The notes below the pieces were generated by a model. The model saw only the letters and a list, made by a program, of their open reading frames with translations, had not been told where the DNA came from and ran no database searches. The translations under genes and the position numbers were made by a program. Shown in pieces: positions 23,228-33,650 of a stretch of DNA of 64,000 nt (positions are counted from its first letter, which is position 1; the number at the start of each line of letters is the position of its first letter). Source of the stretch: Cantharellus purpuraceus (Eukaryota; Basidiomycota; Agaricomycetes; Cantharellales; Hydnaceae); the NCBI GenBank assembly GCA_025174535.1, contig JALBUN010000018.1, forward strand, positions 186,001-250,000, written 5' to 3'.

Positions 23228-23792
23228 GACGCTTGTTCGGAATCATGTCAGTATACAATATTCTGATGTATAGGAGATATACATCAGGATTTCAATGATA
23301 CATAAAGCCAGGGAGTTACAATTTGGATATCTTAAAAGATTTCGGATGTGTGAAATTTTCATAAATATAAACATATATTCTATATTTTAACAAACTTTAA
23401 AAGATGAGATATTTGGTTGAGATGAACATAATCATTTACATGGATATAATAGGAATGTCTGTATTAATATAATTGGTATTATATAGGGTATTTAGATATA
23501 CAAATACCAGGTGGGGATTAAAGATAGTTCAAATTATGTTACAAGTATTGTATAAGAAAGAATCAATGATATTTGGATGTTCCCTCAAGGGAGTTGCCAC
23601 CACTAAATGGGGAAAAAACAATTATTTTTGAGAATTATGCCAAAATATCAAAATATGTTTTAATCTAGTATATTGTGTAAAATTTGAGAATCATGTTGAA
23701 ATATGAAAATAAGTTTGAATTGAAGTGTATTGTATAAAATTTGAGGAAAATAGGTTGTATATACGTATTTGTTGTATTTCTGAACAAGCGTC
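23228..23792 (-). mobile_element. 565-bp inverted-repeat element, MITE-1 copy b
   Basis: Same element as at 1288 but inverted. The termini are GACGCTTGTTCGGAA and TTCTGAACAAGCGTC and the flanks are TTA (23225-23227 and 23793-23795). The empty site is visible in the related repeat at about 44811-44825 (GCCATTAGTGCTC), which confirms the insertion and its boundaries. Confidence 0.9.
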
Positions 23793-23954
23793 TTAGTGCT
23801 CTTGTTTAAGTAAATAGTGTGTACTGCCTTTGCAGAGCATTAGAAGCTTGAACTCATGTGAAGCAGTTGCTAGACTACTTCACACATCGCTGTTACCCGC
23901 TTCAGAGTGCCTCTGGTTGGATGGTTGGATTCATCCACCTACTTCCTTTAGCCT

Positions 23955-25034
23955 TGTTACGCACTAGGTCTGATTTGGGGTCAGATGCTTGTTCAGAAAT
24001 ACAACAAATACGTATATACAACCTATTTTCCTCAAATTTTATACAATACACTTCAATTCAAACTTATTTTCATATTTCAACATGATTCTCAAATTTTACA
24101 CAATATACTAGATTAAAACATATTGTGATATTTTGGCATAATTCTCAAAAATAATTGTTTTTTCCCCATTTAGTGGTGGCAACTCTCTTGAAGGAACATC
24201 CAAATATCATTGATTCTTTCTTATACAATACTTGTAACATAATTTGAACTATCTTTAATCCCCACCTGGTATTTGTATATCTAAATACCCTATATAATAC
24301 CAATTATATTAATACAGACATTACTGTTATATTCATATAAACAGTTATGTTCATCTCAACCAAATATCTTATCTTTTAAAGTTTATTAAAATATAGAATA
24401 TATGTTTATATTTATGAAAATTTCACACATCCGAAATCTTTTAAGATATCCAAATTGTAACTCCCTGGCTTTATGTATCATTGAAATCCTGATGTATATC
24501 TCCTGTACATCAGAATATTGTATACTGACATGATTCCGAACAAGCGTCTCAGAGATTGGGTCAGAGGTTGGGTCGGAGGTTGGGTTGGAGTTGGAGCATG
24601 TCATGGGGGTCAGGACGGACTTGGCTTCAGCTTATGTGCTGCGCCCTCACTGATACCGGTGAGATTTCGAAGATGGAGTACGACTTAGAGAGTTAGGATT
24701 GGACTTAGGAACTAGGCGTGATTCGATATTTGAACTGGGGAATGAAGTCCCAGTTGGGCAACTTAAATACATATTTTGAAATCTAATAATAATTACTCCA
24801 GTGAAGGGTCTCCAAGGCCGACGGCCTTACATGAGTATGTTCAAGTCTGACAGGGACGGATGTCCGGGTTCCTATGGTGATGCTGATGCAATCGGAACCG
24901 GAGATGGATGGGCAGAATCAGCAGTGACAATCAGACAGGTAGATGGAGATGCAGCAGTTTCCAAATGGAGTATAGATTTCATATGCATGGGGATCTGAGT
25001 GGATTGGACGGGGATCTGGTCATTTAATATAACA
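23955..25034 (+). repeat. Solo LTR, family LTR-2 (copy a) with nested MITE-1
   Basis: Begins TGTTACGCACTAGG, ends TTAATATAACA, and has a perfect 5-bp duplication AGCCT (23950-23954 and 25035-25039). Without the nested 565-bp element it is about 515 bp. It contains repeats of GGTTGGGTCGGA near 24550-24590. The empty site is seen in the family-B repeat near 44985. The other full copy is 60863-62046. Confidence 0.9.
23984..24548 (+). mobile_element. 565-bp inverted-repeat element, MITE-1 copy c
   Basis: Termini GATGCTTGTTCAGAA and TTCCGAACAAGCGTC, with TCA on both sides (23981-23983 and 24549-24551). It lies inside LTR-2, so it is younger than that LTR. It is the same length as copies a and b. 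Confidence 0.9.
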
Positions 25035-25205
25035 AGCCTCTAAGTGCATTCCCCTCTTTTTTTTCGGAATATCTGGACCCCTAAGCATCCGTGAACTCTA
25101 GACTCTGGAAGTCTTATGCATTTCTTGCTGCTAAGAAATGTATTACTTTTCTGTGTATAGTCTGCATTGACCAATACAAAGGATTGTAACCAAAGTACAA
25201 ATGTT

Positions 25206-25648
25206 AAATTGTTTCTGGAGTTGTGCTGCAGCAGGGTTTGATATTCTTCTCAGCTGTTCATTCATGGAATTGTGGTGATTTAGAGTTTGCCCTAACACCA
25301 TAATTTTGCAGGTTCCAAAACAACCATTGCCCAGACATTGTAATTTGAGCTGTTGAGTTTGACCACCTTGGCATTTTCACCTTCAAGTTTTGACATTGTA
25401 GTGATGATTCTTGGATTTGGTTAGTGCACAGGGCTCATAACCTAATAAATGCAGATAATATGTTTAATCCTAAGCCTATTGGGCTGGGATTTGTGGATAT
25501 GGTTCATGGATTGAGAATAAGTCCATGAATCCTACATTGAATAACTATATACCTGGGATTCATGGTTATGGTATGTGAGAATGAGTCCACGAATCCATCC
25601 ATGATTCACACTCCACTAACCAAATAGTCATAAACATATGGCCCATAC
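25206..25648. other. Unassigned sequence right of family B
   Basis: No protein frame was recognised. Short inverted and direct forms of CATGGATT and AATCCATGA recur at 25500-25610. It may be the remainder of family B or of the broken Copia gag element. Confidence 0.3.
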
Positions 25649-26358
25649 TGTTGAAAATTTCGCCTTGCTGGGGAGGTGTAGAGAGTAGATTTTGAATAAT
25701 GACAGAGGGAGTGATGGGAACTGGGTGTATGTGTAGTCAAATTGAAGATATATCTTGGGAGTATCCCCGTACGGAATTTGATGAGATTTGGTGTAGTTCT
25801 CGTCTAGATATTGACAATTTGAGCAGGGATCAGGAGCAGATGACTCGAATGAGAGTAAATGCTTAATAGAAAATCAACCAGTGGAGCTTAGGCTTCACAA
25901 ACTGGGATTCGAATAGATGTTGCAATACTTTGGAAGAGTATGCAAAGGCTTGAAGAAATTCGAGTTTGTTCTGGAGTTATTCCAGAAACGAGTAGTTCAG
26001 ACACAGTCAACAAAAACAAGTGAGAGTAAATTCTCTGGTCCATTTCATATCTAGCTAAGTGTGTTTTATACAAGATATGTGTCTTTAGAACATGTGATAA
26101 AAGTCCTGAATCATTTGAAACATGGAAAAGAAACTTGTGATAAAAACGAAATGGGAGTGGAGCCAATAGGGGAAAAATGACGAAATAAAATATAAAAGAA
26201 ATATAGGAGAATGATCTGATGGGTGTGGAGCTTACAAGGGCTTCTCCTCTTCCCTCCTAACCATTTCCCCTTGCTTTCCTACCTCCCCCTCAACCTCCTG
26301 AGCCTCCTATGTGCTCCTGTTCCCCCTCTCTCCTAACCCCTTTCTCCCATAATCAACA
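25649..26358 (-). repeat. Solo LTR, family LTR-1 (copy c, inverted)
   Basis: Reverse-strand LTR-1 starting TGTTGAAAATTTCGCC and ending CATAATCAACA. It has a perfect 5-bp duplication CATAC (25644-25648 and 26359-26363). Its 710-bp length equals copy a. Confidence 0.92.
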
Positions 26359-26418
26359 CATACTGTGTCATCATCCAACAGTTGACACATAAGACCTGAA
26401 AATATTGGACTAGAGCCT

Positions 26419-26849
26419 TGTCAGGGTTCAAATGAGTCATATTCTATTTTTAGTATTTTCTCTTGACACCCCTATCAGCACAGCCTGTCAGGGTGCATCT
26501 CCCCTATTTCATTGCCCCTATCACTTCCCCTATCCTTCCTCCCTATTATTCCCTTATCTTGGTTCTCCTATCCATCTCCATCATTTAGTATAAAGACTCA
26601 CCTTGGTGCAGTGTGATCCCCTCAGCTTGATCTCTGAGGATATCCACTGTACCAGGTAAGTCCCATGTATTTATCAGAAACAGCTGTATAGACTGAGGAT
26701 ATCCACTGTACCAGGTATGTCCCATGTATTTATCAGAAACAGCTGTATAGACTGAGGATATCCACTGTACCAGCTGGCATTATCTCTTATCGGCTCTCAC
26801 TTATCGAGTATCTTGTTGTTGTGGCCTCGTCATCAGCGTCGCCCTCACA
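26419..26849 (+). repeat. Chromovirus 5' LTR (431 bp)
   Basis: Begins TGTCAGGGTTCAAATGAG and ends GTCGCCCTCACA. It pairs with the 3' LTR at 32535-32905. The extra length is one more copy of a 59-bp tandem unit. The left flank AGCCT (26414-26418) compares with GGCCT right of the 3' LTR, a duplication with one change. A TATAAAGACTC promoter-like sequence occurs near 26590. Most visible differences from the 3' LTR are at CpG sites. Confidence 0.92.
26635..26811 (+). repeat. 59-bp tandem repeat inside the 5' LTR
   Basis: TGAGGATATCCACTGTACCA starts at 26635, 26694 and 26753, a strict 59-bp period; the third unit is partial. The 3' LTR has one unit fewer, and the solo LTR at 33333-33645 has only the terminal partial unit. 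Confidence 0.9.
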
Positions 26850-26917
26850 GAAGATCAAGCTCATAAGACGACCCCACACCTCATAACACTTTCCCTATTA
26901 ACTACTTCACCGATACC

Positions 26918-28060
26918 ATGACCGATCAGCTCCCTGAAGCCTATTGGGACACTCTAGGTGAAAGTGGTGGCTTTCTGCGAGCATTGTTCAACACCCAGGC
27001 GCAGCAGCTCCAGCAGCTGCAACTCCAGAACCAGCACCTCCAGAGCCAGTTTGCCAATGTCCAGAACAACCTAGCAGATGCTGCCACTGCTGCCGCCATC
27101 GCTGCAGCACAGACCATCTCTCAGACCACCTCATTTCCCACACCTTCTCCTACATCATCATCCGTTCACCCAATAAGGGCAGCTGAACCAGCCAAATTCA
27201 ATGGAGATCATGCAGAGATGGAAGGTTTCATTCGCTCTATCAGGCTTGCCATTGCAGTCCAGTCTACATCTTTCCCAGATGAGCAGACCAAGATCCTCTA
27301 TGCCCTCTCTTTTATGATGGGAGGTTCTGCTGAAGTATGGGCGCACAATGAGACACAGGCAGTCATTGACAGGACCTCACCACTCTCCACCTTGGAGGAA
27401 TTCATTAAGCAGGTGGAGAATGCTTTTGGGGACCCTGACCACTCTCGAACAGCATGAACAAAGTTACACGATCTTAGGATGACACCTGGCATGTCAGCAG
27501 ATGAATACACAGCACAGTTTGAGATACTAGCAGGAAGGACTGGGTTTAATGATGCAGCACTGGAAGATGCCTATGCCTGAGGGCTCCCTGCAATGATTCT
27601 TGACAAGATCCATGCACAGCCATCCCTCCCATCTGATCTCAAGGCATGGAAGGAAGTGGCCTGTCAAATTGACCGCAACCACCGTCATCTTCTAGAAGTG
27701 AGACATGCTCAGACTTCCCTCACTCCTGCTCGCTCTACCCCATCCTGCCCTCACAGCACTCTGGTCATCTCTGTACCAACTACCTTGGCAACCTCTAATG
27801 GTGCTGCACCTATGGATATTGACTCCAACTGCCATTGCATTGAGACTCGGACATGCTATAACTGTGGAAAGCGTGGCCATATATCCCCAGCATGCCCTGA
27901 ACCACGCAAGGAACATATCCAAGCTGATCTCACACAAACAGCAATTGCAGGCATGATATCAGAGTCAGTAGCAGCTGCACTGAAGGCCAAGGAAGAAGCG
28001 CAGAAGGCAGTAATTCCAAAGCAAGAGGAGAAGCAGGATTTTCAGGCCAGTCAGCAGTGA
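26918..28060 (+). pseudogene. Chromovirus gag (capsid and nucleocapsid)
   Basis: ATG at 26918 starts MTDQLPEAYWDTLGESGGFL, followed by a Gln-rich coiled region (QQLQQLQLQNQHLQSQ). Then comes the retrotransposon gag domain (PAKFNGDHAEMEGFIRSIRL, WAHNETQAV, LEEFIKQVENAFGDPD). A single frame continues to the zinc knuckle CYNCGKRGHISPACP and stops at 28058-28060. Two in-frame TGA codons (near 27455 and 27578) fall where Arg is expected, each one step from CGA. The end overlaps pol in the -1 frame, the usual arrangement for programmed frameshifting. Confidence 0.85.
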
Positions 28061-31000
28061 AGAGCATGCCCTGCCTGACAAATCAGTTTTCAGTTCTTGA
28101 ATCATGTACTGTAGGGCTCACAAGCGATATGTTACACGCACACTCCCTTGTCCATCAGACTGAAACCAAAACAGCCATGCCTGAAAACCCTTCTCAACTT
28201 CCAGCTAAACATGATGACCCTCCTCATCTCTACCTTCAATCTGCAGACATCTGTCGATGTACAAGAATTCCTATGAAAATCCACTTGGTAGACACTGGAT
28301 ACCCTCTAGCTGTGGATGCACTCCTCAATAGTGGTGCTACAGGAATGTTCATTGATGCAGAATATGTCAAAGCAGAGAAACTTCAAACACGCCCTCTACC
28401 ACGTGCCATACCTGTTTATAACATTGATGGGACCCCAAATGAAGCAGGTTCAATCAAGGAAGAAGTTGATCTCATCTGCACATATGGGACCCATACCGAA
28501 CGTGCCACATTTTCAGTCACAAGCCTGGGAACCTTTGGCATAATTGTTGGGCACACCTGGCTCATGAAGCACAACCCAGAGGTAGACTGGCATACAGGAA
28601 AGGTACAGATGACTTGCTGCCCTGATTCATGTGGAGAAGTACCAGAACACGAAGAGCATTCGCTTGGTACAACTCCTTCAAATGGCAAGAACTCACACAG
28701 GCAACCCCAATACGAGGGAGACCAAACATTTGTTATCTTTGTAGAAGAAGACTTGGAGAATATCTATGCTGGTTCAACAGTTTCTCAACAGCTCACACAG
28801 AAGGCTGCAGAATCTACTCCAGTCAAAACCTTTGAGGAGATTGTCCCAAAGGCGTACTGGGGATTTAAGGATGTTTTTGCAAAGGAGTCCTTTGACCAAC
28901 TTCCACCTCGAAAACTGTGGGACCACGCTATTGAACTCACTCCAGGAGCGCAACCCTTCAGCACAAAGGTCTATCCAATGTCCCCAAATGAGCAGAAGGA
29001 GTTGGATGCATTCCTTGAGGAGAACCTATGGAATCATCGTATACGTCCTTCCAAGTCACCTATGGCATCCCCTGTCTTTTTTGTGAAGAAGAAGGACGGT
29101 AATCTTCATTTTGTGCAAGACTACCGCAAGCTGAATGATATCACAATCAAGAACGCCTACCCACTACCCCTGGTACCAGACATCATGAATAAAATTGCCA
29201 CAGCCAATGCCAAGTACTTTACCAAGCTTGACATCCGATGGGTATATAACAATGTGCGTATTAAAGAGGGCAATGAGTGGAAGGCAGCCTTTCGAACCAA
29301 TCGTGGTCTATTTGAACCCCTGGTCATGTTCTTTGGTCTCACAAACAGCCCAGCAACCTTTCAGACAATGATGAATGGCATTTTCAAGGAGCTCATTGAT
29401 GATGGCACTATGGTAGTGTTCATGGACGACATCCTCATTTTCACTGAATCCCTAGAACAACACCACACAATCATGCAATCTGTCCTTGAAATTCTTCGGG
29501 CCAACCACCTGTACCTCAAACCAGAGAAATGCCTTTTCTTGCAACAGAAGGTAGATTATCTTGGATTGATTCTCTCACAGGGACAGGTAGCTATGGACCC
29601 AGTTAAGGTGGCCGGAGTCAGAGACTGGCCCACACCGTGCAATGTGACAGAAGTCAAATCCTTCCTGGGTTTCATCAATTTCTATCGTTGCTTCATTGAG
29701 GACTTCTCACATATCGCAAAGCCTCTGAATCGGTTAACAAAGGCAGATACACAGTGGTCCTGGATACCCAATGGCCCAGAACAACAAGCCTTTGATAAAC
29801 TCAAGCAGCTTGTCACGTCAACTCCAATCCTTGTCCTCCCAGATCAAACCAAGCGTTTTCAACTAGAGACAGATGCTTCAGCATATGCAACAGGTGCTGT
29901 TCTATCTCAACTCTGTGACGATGAGAAATGGAGGCCGGTAGGTTTTGTATCCAAGAGCCTTTCAGATGCAGAGCGCAACTATGCCATCCATGATAAGGAA
30001 TTGCTCTCAGTCATCCGTGGACTAGAAGAATGGCGCCACATCTTGGAAGGGACCAAATACAAGATTGAAATCCTTAACGACCATCAAAACCTCACATATT
30101 TCCGTACAGCTCAGAATCTCAATCATCGACAAGCTTGCTGGTCACCATACCTTTCTCATTTTGACTTTGAACTGATCCACCATCCTGGACGACATTCAGC
30201 CAAACCTGATGCCCTCTCACGACATGTAGATCATAAGCGGGGGGAGGAAGATAACCAGAACCAGGTTCTTCTTGGCCCTGAGCTGTTCCACATCGATGCA
30301 ACATCCACCTATCCAGGGCCAGAAGCTCAAATGATCACAGGAGAAGGAGACATATTCCTGGAACATGTGTGGAATTGCACCAACAGAGATGAAAAGGTTG
30401 TAAAGGCTCTTAAAGAACTTGGTCCCTCTCGGAATTTATGAGGACAGGAATGGACTGAGGAGAATGGACTCGTCCTCTATCGTGGCAAGGTATATGTCCC
30501 TCTTGACCCAAAATTGTGCCATGACATTGTAAGGGCACACCACGATACTCACATTACAGGTCACCCTGGTTGCTGGAGAACAACAGAACTTGTATCCCAC
30601 AGTTACTGGTGGCCTGGATTTGGACGATACATTGCCAAATATGTCAAGGGATGTGATCTCTGCAATCGGACAAAAACTTTCCCTGCTCCTCCTATGGGTA
30701 AACTCCTGCCTAATCGTGTCCCAGATAGGAGGTGGCAAGTGATATCTGTTGACCTTATTGTAGAGCTACCCATCAGCCATGGCTATGATGCACTCCTTGT
30801 TGTTGTGGACCGTCTTTCCAAACGAGCACATGTTATCCCTACCACCTCTGACATCAACTCCATAGGAGTTGCATGACTTTTCCAAGACCATGTGTGGAAA
30901 CACCACGGCCTTCCTGAGGAGATCATCAGTGACCATGGCACCCAGTTTGTCTCTCAATTTATGCACGAGCTCAATAAGCTTTTGGGGATCAAGGTTGCAG

Positions 31001-31956
31001 CATCCACAGCATATCATCCACAAACCGATGGTCAGACGGAAAGGGTCACTCAAGAAATTGAACAATACTTGAGGCTTTTTGTCAATCAGTGCCAGGATGA
31101 CTGGATTGAGTGGGTTCCTCTTGCTGAATTCACATACAACAACCGCATCCACTCCTCCACGCAATCAACCCCCTTCATGCTTGATACAGGCCAACACCCA
31201 AGGCTTGGGCTAGAGCCAATCCGAGAGACACGACTTGAAGCACAGGAAGAATTCACTGAGCGTATGGAGACGGCCACCACTGAGGCTCGCTCCGCCCTGG
31301 AAAAGGCAGCAGATGATATGGCATGATTCTATGATGCCCATTGGCAAGCAGCCCCAGTATACAAGCTTGGTGACAAGGTCTGGCTCAACACACAAAATAT
31401 CACCACCACCCATCCAACCAAGAAACTTGATCACAAATGGTTAGGACCGTATGTGATTAATAAGGTGGTCTCGTGAAATGCCTATGGCCTACAACTTCCC
31501 ACAATCTTTGGCCGCACTCATCCAGTGTTCTCTGTTGTCTTACTCCGTCCTTATGAAAAGGATCCCATCCCTGAACGCCAGTCATCTCCTCCACTACCTC
31601 CAGTCATTCAAGATGGAGTACAGGAATACAAAGTTGAGAAGATCCTTGACAGCAGAGTTTTCCAAGGAAGACTGGAATACCTGGTGCGTTAGAAGGGCTA
31701 TGGAGCTGCTGATGACCTCTGGATCCCAGCTAAGGATGCCAGTGGGGCTAGAAGGCGCATTGCAGACTTCCATCAGGAAAATCCTGAAGCCCCAAGGCAT
31801 ATTTCGGCAGCCACCTATGCGGCTCTTCCCTTCAGATGCTTTGAGAACTTCACAGAACCTCCCAAACAGGTCCTCTTTGATTGGACAGCTGGCAGGAACC
31901 CAACACGTGGTATTGGACACATTTCAGAGCTGCAGAATAGGCACAGTGAAGCTTAG
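28057..31956 (+). pseudogene. Chromovirus pol: protease, RT, RNase H, integrase, chromodomain
   Basis: One frame spans about 1,300 codons. Order: protease near residue 90 (LLNSGATGMFI, catalytic Asp changed to Asn); RT with VFFVKKKDGNLHFVQDYRKL and active site VFMDDILIF near residue 455; RNase H from LETDASAYATGAVLSQ near 605; then HPGRHSAKPDALSRH. The integrase zinc-binding part has HHDTHITGHPGCW and CDLCNRT. The catalytic triad is in SVDLIVELP, ISDHGTQF and DGQTERV. The C-terminal chromodomain (EYKVEKILDSRVFQGRLEYL, KGYG) normally reads histone methyl marks and guides insertion. Five in-frame stops (near 30439, 30874, 31324, 31474 and 31687) break it; four replace Arg and one replaces the Trp of the WKGYG motif. 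Confidence 0.93.
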
Positions 31957-32062
31957 CGCTCACCAAATTCATCCATGCTGAAATTCCACTAACTGTATAT
32001 AAGCCAGTGAATCCACTTCCCCTTCCTCAGTAAAACCATCATCGTTCACTACCCAACCCACC

Positions 32063-32314
32063 ATGCCTTACCAGTCTGAATCTACCCCTCTACGCTCACT
32101 CTGTTCCTACCCATCAATCACTTGGTCAGTTGACTCAAGGGATACTGCACGTGCCGTAGAGGATTATAACCTCCCATCTCCACCTCCACAAGTTCATTTC
32201 CATCAAGATGCCAGACATACTACATCAGGGACCCTCCATTCATTGGCAACTATGACATACCATACGCCTTCCAAGGGCTCGCCAGTAAAGTCACCTATGA
32301 GGGAGGGGAGATGA
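32063..32314 (+). CDS. Small open frame between chromodomain and 3' LTR
   Basis: An 83-codon frame starting MPYQSESTPLRSLCSYPSIT lies in the roughly 600 bp between the end of pol and the 3' LTR. It is hydrophilic and Pro/Ser/His-rich, with no recognised domain. Chromoviruses usually end soon after the chromodomain, so the spacer is rather long. It could be a lineage-specific extra gene (frameshifted) or plain 3' untranslated sequence. Confidence 0.3.
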   Translation: MPYQSESTPLRSLCSYPSITWSVDSRDTARAVEDYNLPSPPPQVHFHQDARHTTSGTLHSLATMTYHTPSKGSPVKSPMREGR

Positions 32315-32519
32315 TACTTGGAGCAGTTTTCAGCACGGACGATCCCATATCCCCCAGAGAGTTCACCATCCCACTTTACCCCAAGGCAGAGAAGAGTCAC
32401 CATCAACACTTGTCATGGGCTCTATTTTGGCAGAGAGTGAGAAGGGACCTTGCAGAGTGCTTCAGGGTGTGTCTCTCTTGAGATGGATGGGACGATAGTG
32501 CATATCAAGATGACATGCA

Positions 32520-32534
32520 TTAAGAGGGAGGTGA
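32520..32534 (+). other. Polypurine tract candidate before the 3' LTR
   Basis: TAAGAGGGAGGTGA lies immediately left of the 3' LTR start TGTCAGGG. Purine-rich sequence at this spot primes plus-strand synthesis in retrotransposons. Confidence 0.7.
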
Positions 32535-32905
32535 TGTCAGGGTTCAAATGAGTCATATTCTATTTTTAGTATTTTCTCTTGATGCCCTATCAGCACAGCC
32601 TGTCAGGGTGCATCTCCCCTATTTCATTGCCCCTATCACTTCCCCTATCCTTCCTCCCTATTATTCCCTTATCTTGGTTCTCCTATCCATCTCCATCATT
32701 TAGTATAAAGACTCGCCTTGGTGCAGTGTGATCCCCTCAGCTTGATCTCTGAGGATATCCGCTGTACCAGGTAAGTCCCATGTATTTATCAGAAACAGCT
32801 GTATAGACTGAGGATATCCGCTGTACCAGCTGGCATTATCTCTTATTGGCTCTCATCTATCGAGTATCTTGTTGTTGTGGCCTTGTCATCAGCATCGCCC
32901 TCACA
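32535..32905 (+). repeat. Chromovirus 3' LTR (371 bp)
   Basis: TGTCAGGG...CCCTCACA, nearly identical to the 5' LTR apart from one missing 59-bp unit and scattered changes (several CpG to TpG or CpA, for example CATCGCC against CGTCGCC). The right flank is GGCCT. Confidence 0.92.
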
Positions 32906-33332
32906 GGCCTCTTCCTCTTGAAGCTAAACACATTGGCAATCTGATGCATGTAGATGTCAAGACAGCATCATGCTCAGATGGCCAGCTTCTCCTGGGTACA
33001 TGTTGAACATGCTGGATACTCACAGAGACACTGCTCATGAGACTGTGCAAATGGGCCAAAGCTGGCACAGAAAGGTTTCAGAAGATGTTCAAAGGACATT
33101 TAGATGAAGAAAATTACAGATCATGCCAGATTACTCTTGGGCTTTGGAGATTTTTTCAAACATGTGTACTGGAGTTCATTAGATACCGAGGAGTGGTTTT
33201 TGTATCAGCAACATCCCTCCTAGCTTTGGCATGGCTTGCTATGGGCTACAGATGAACCTGTTCTTTCACATGCATATCAGGACATAACTTGGCCAATCGT
33301 TGGTTAGAAGTCTCCAAGTCCAAATCCTTAAC
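32906..33332 (+). other. Sequence between chromovirus and solo LTR, possible retroelement remnant
   Basis: Crossing the chromovirus target site, one frame reads PLPLEAKHIGNLMHVDVK, which faintly resembles the start of a Copia integrase core. A later open frame (33037-33255) starts MRLCKWAKAGTERFQKMFKG. Neither is strong enough to assign. The target of the chromovirus may have been another retroelement. Confidence 0.3.
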
Positions 33333-33645
33333 TGTGAGGGCGACGCTGATGATGAGGCCACAACAACAAGATACTCGATAAGTGAGAGCCGATAAGAGAT
33401 AATGCCAGCTGGTACAGCGGATATCCTCAGAGATCAAGCTGAGGGGATCACACTGCACCAAGGCGAGTCTTTATACTAAATGATGGGGACGGATAGGAGA
33501 ACCAAGATAGGGGAATAATAGGGAGGAAGGATAGGGGAAGTGATAGGGGCAATGAAATAGGGGAGATGCACCCTGACAGGCTGTGCTGATAGGGGCATCA
33601 AGAGAAAATACTAAAAATAGAATATGACTCATTTGAACCCTGACA
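33333..33645 (-). repeat. Solo LTR of the chromovirus family (313 bp, inverted)
   Basis: Begins TGTGAGGGCGACG and ends GAACCCTGACA, the reverse complement of the chromovirus LTR. It has a perfect 5-bp duplication TTAAC (33328-33332 and 33646-33650). It has no full 59-bp repeat unit. It is a separate insertion from the complete element next to it. Confidence 0.92.
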
Positions 33646-33650
33646 TTAAC

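Larger units (their letters stand above)
22434..25205 (+). repeat. LTR-like repeat family B, copy i (with two nested insertions)
   Basis: Starts TGTATGGGAACC and contains a GGAATATTCTACCCCTTTC block (twice) and an AATATATAAGGAGG promoter-like box near 23145. Copies occur at 43820-45129, 45344-46123 (diverged) and 46239-46801 (reverse). Copy i is interrupted by MITE-1 at 23228 and by LTR-2 at 23955, and resumes at 25035 through GTAACCAAAG near 25200. The right end and its duplication could not be fixed, so calling it an LTR is tentative. Confidence 0.55.
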
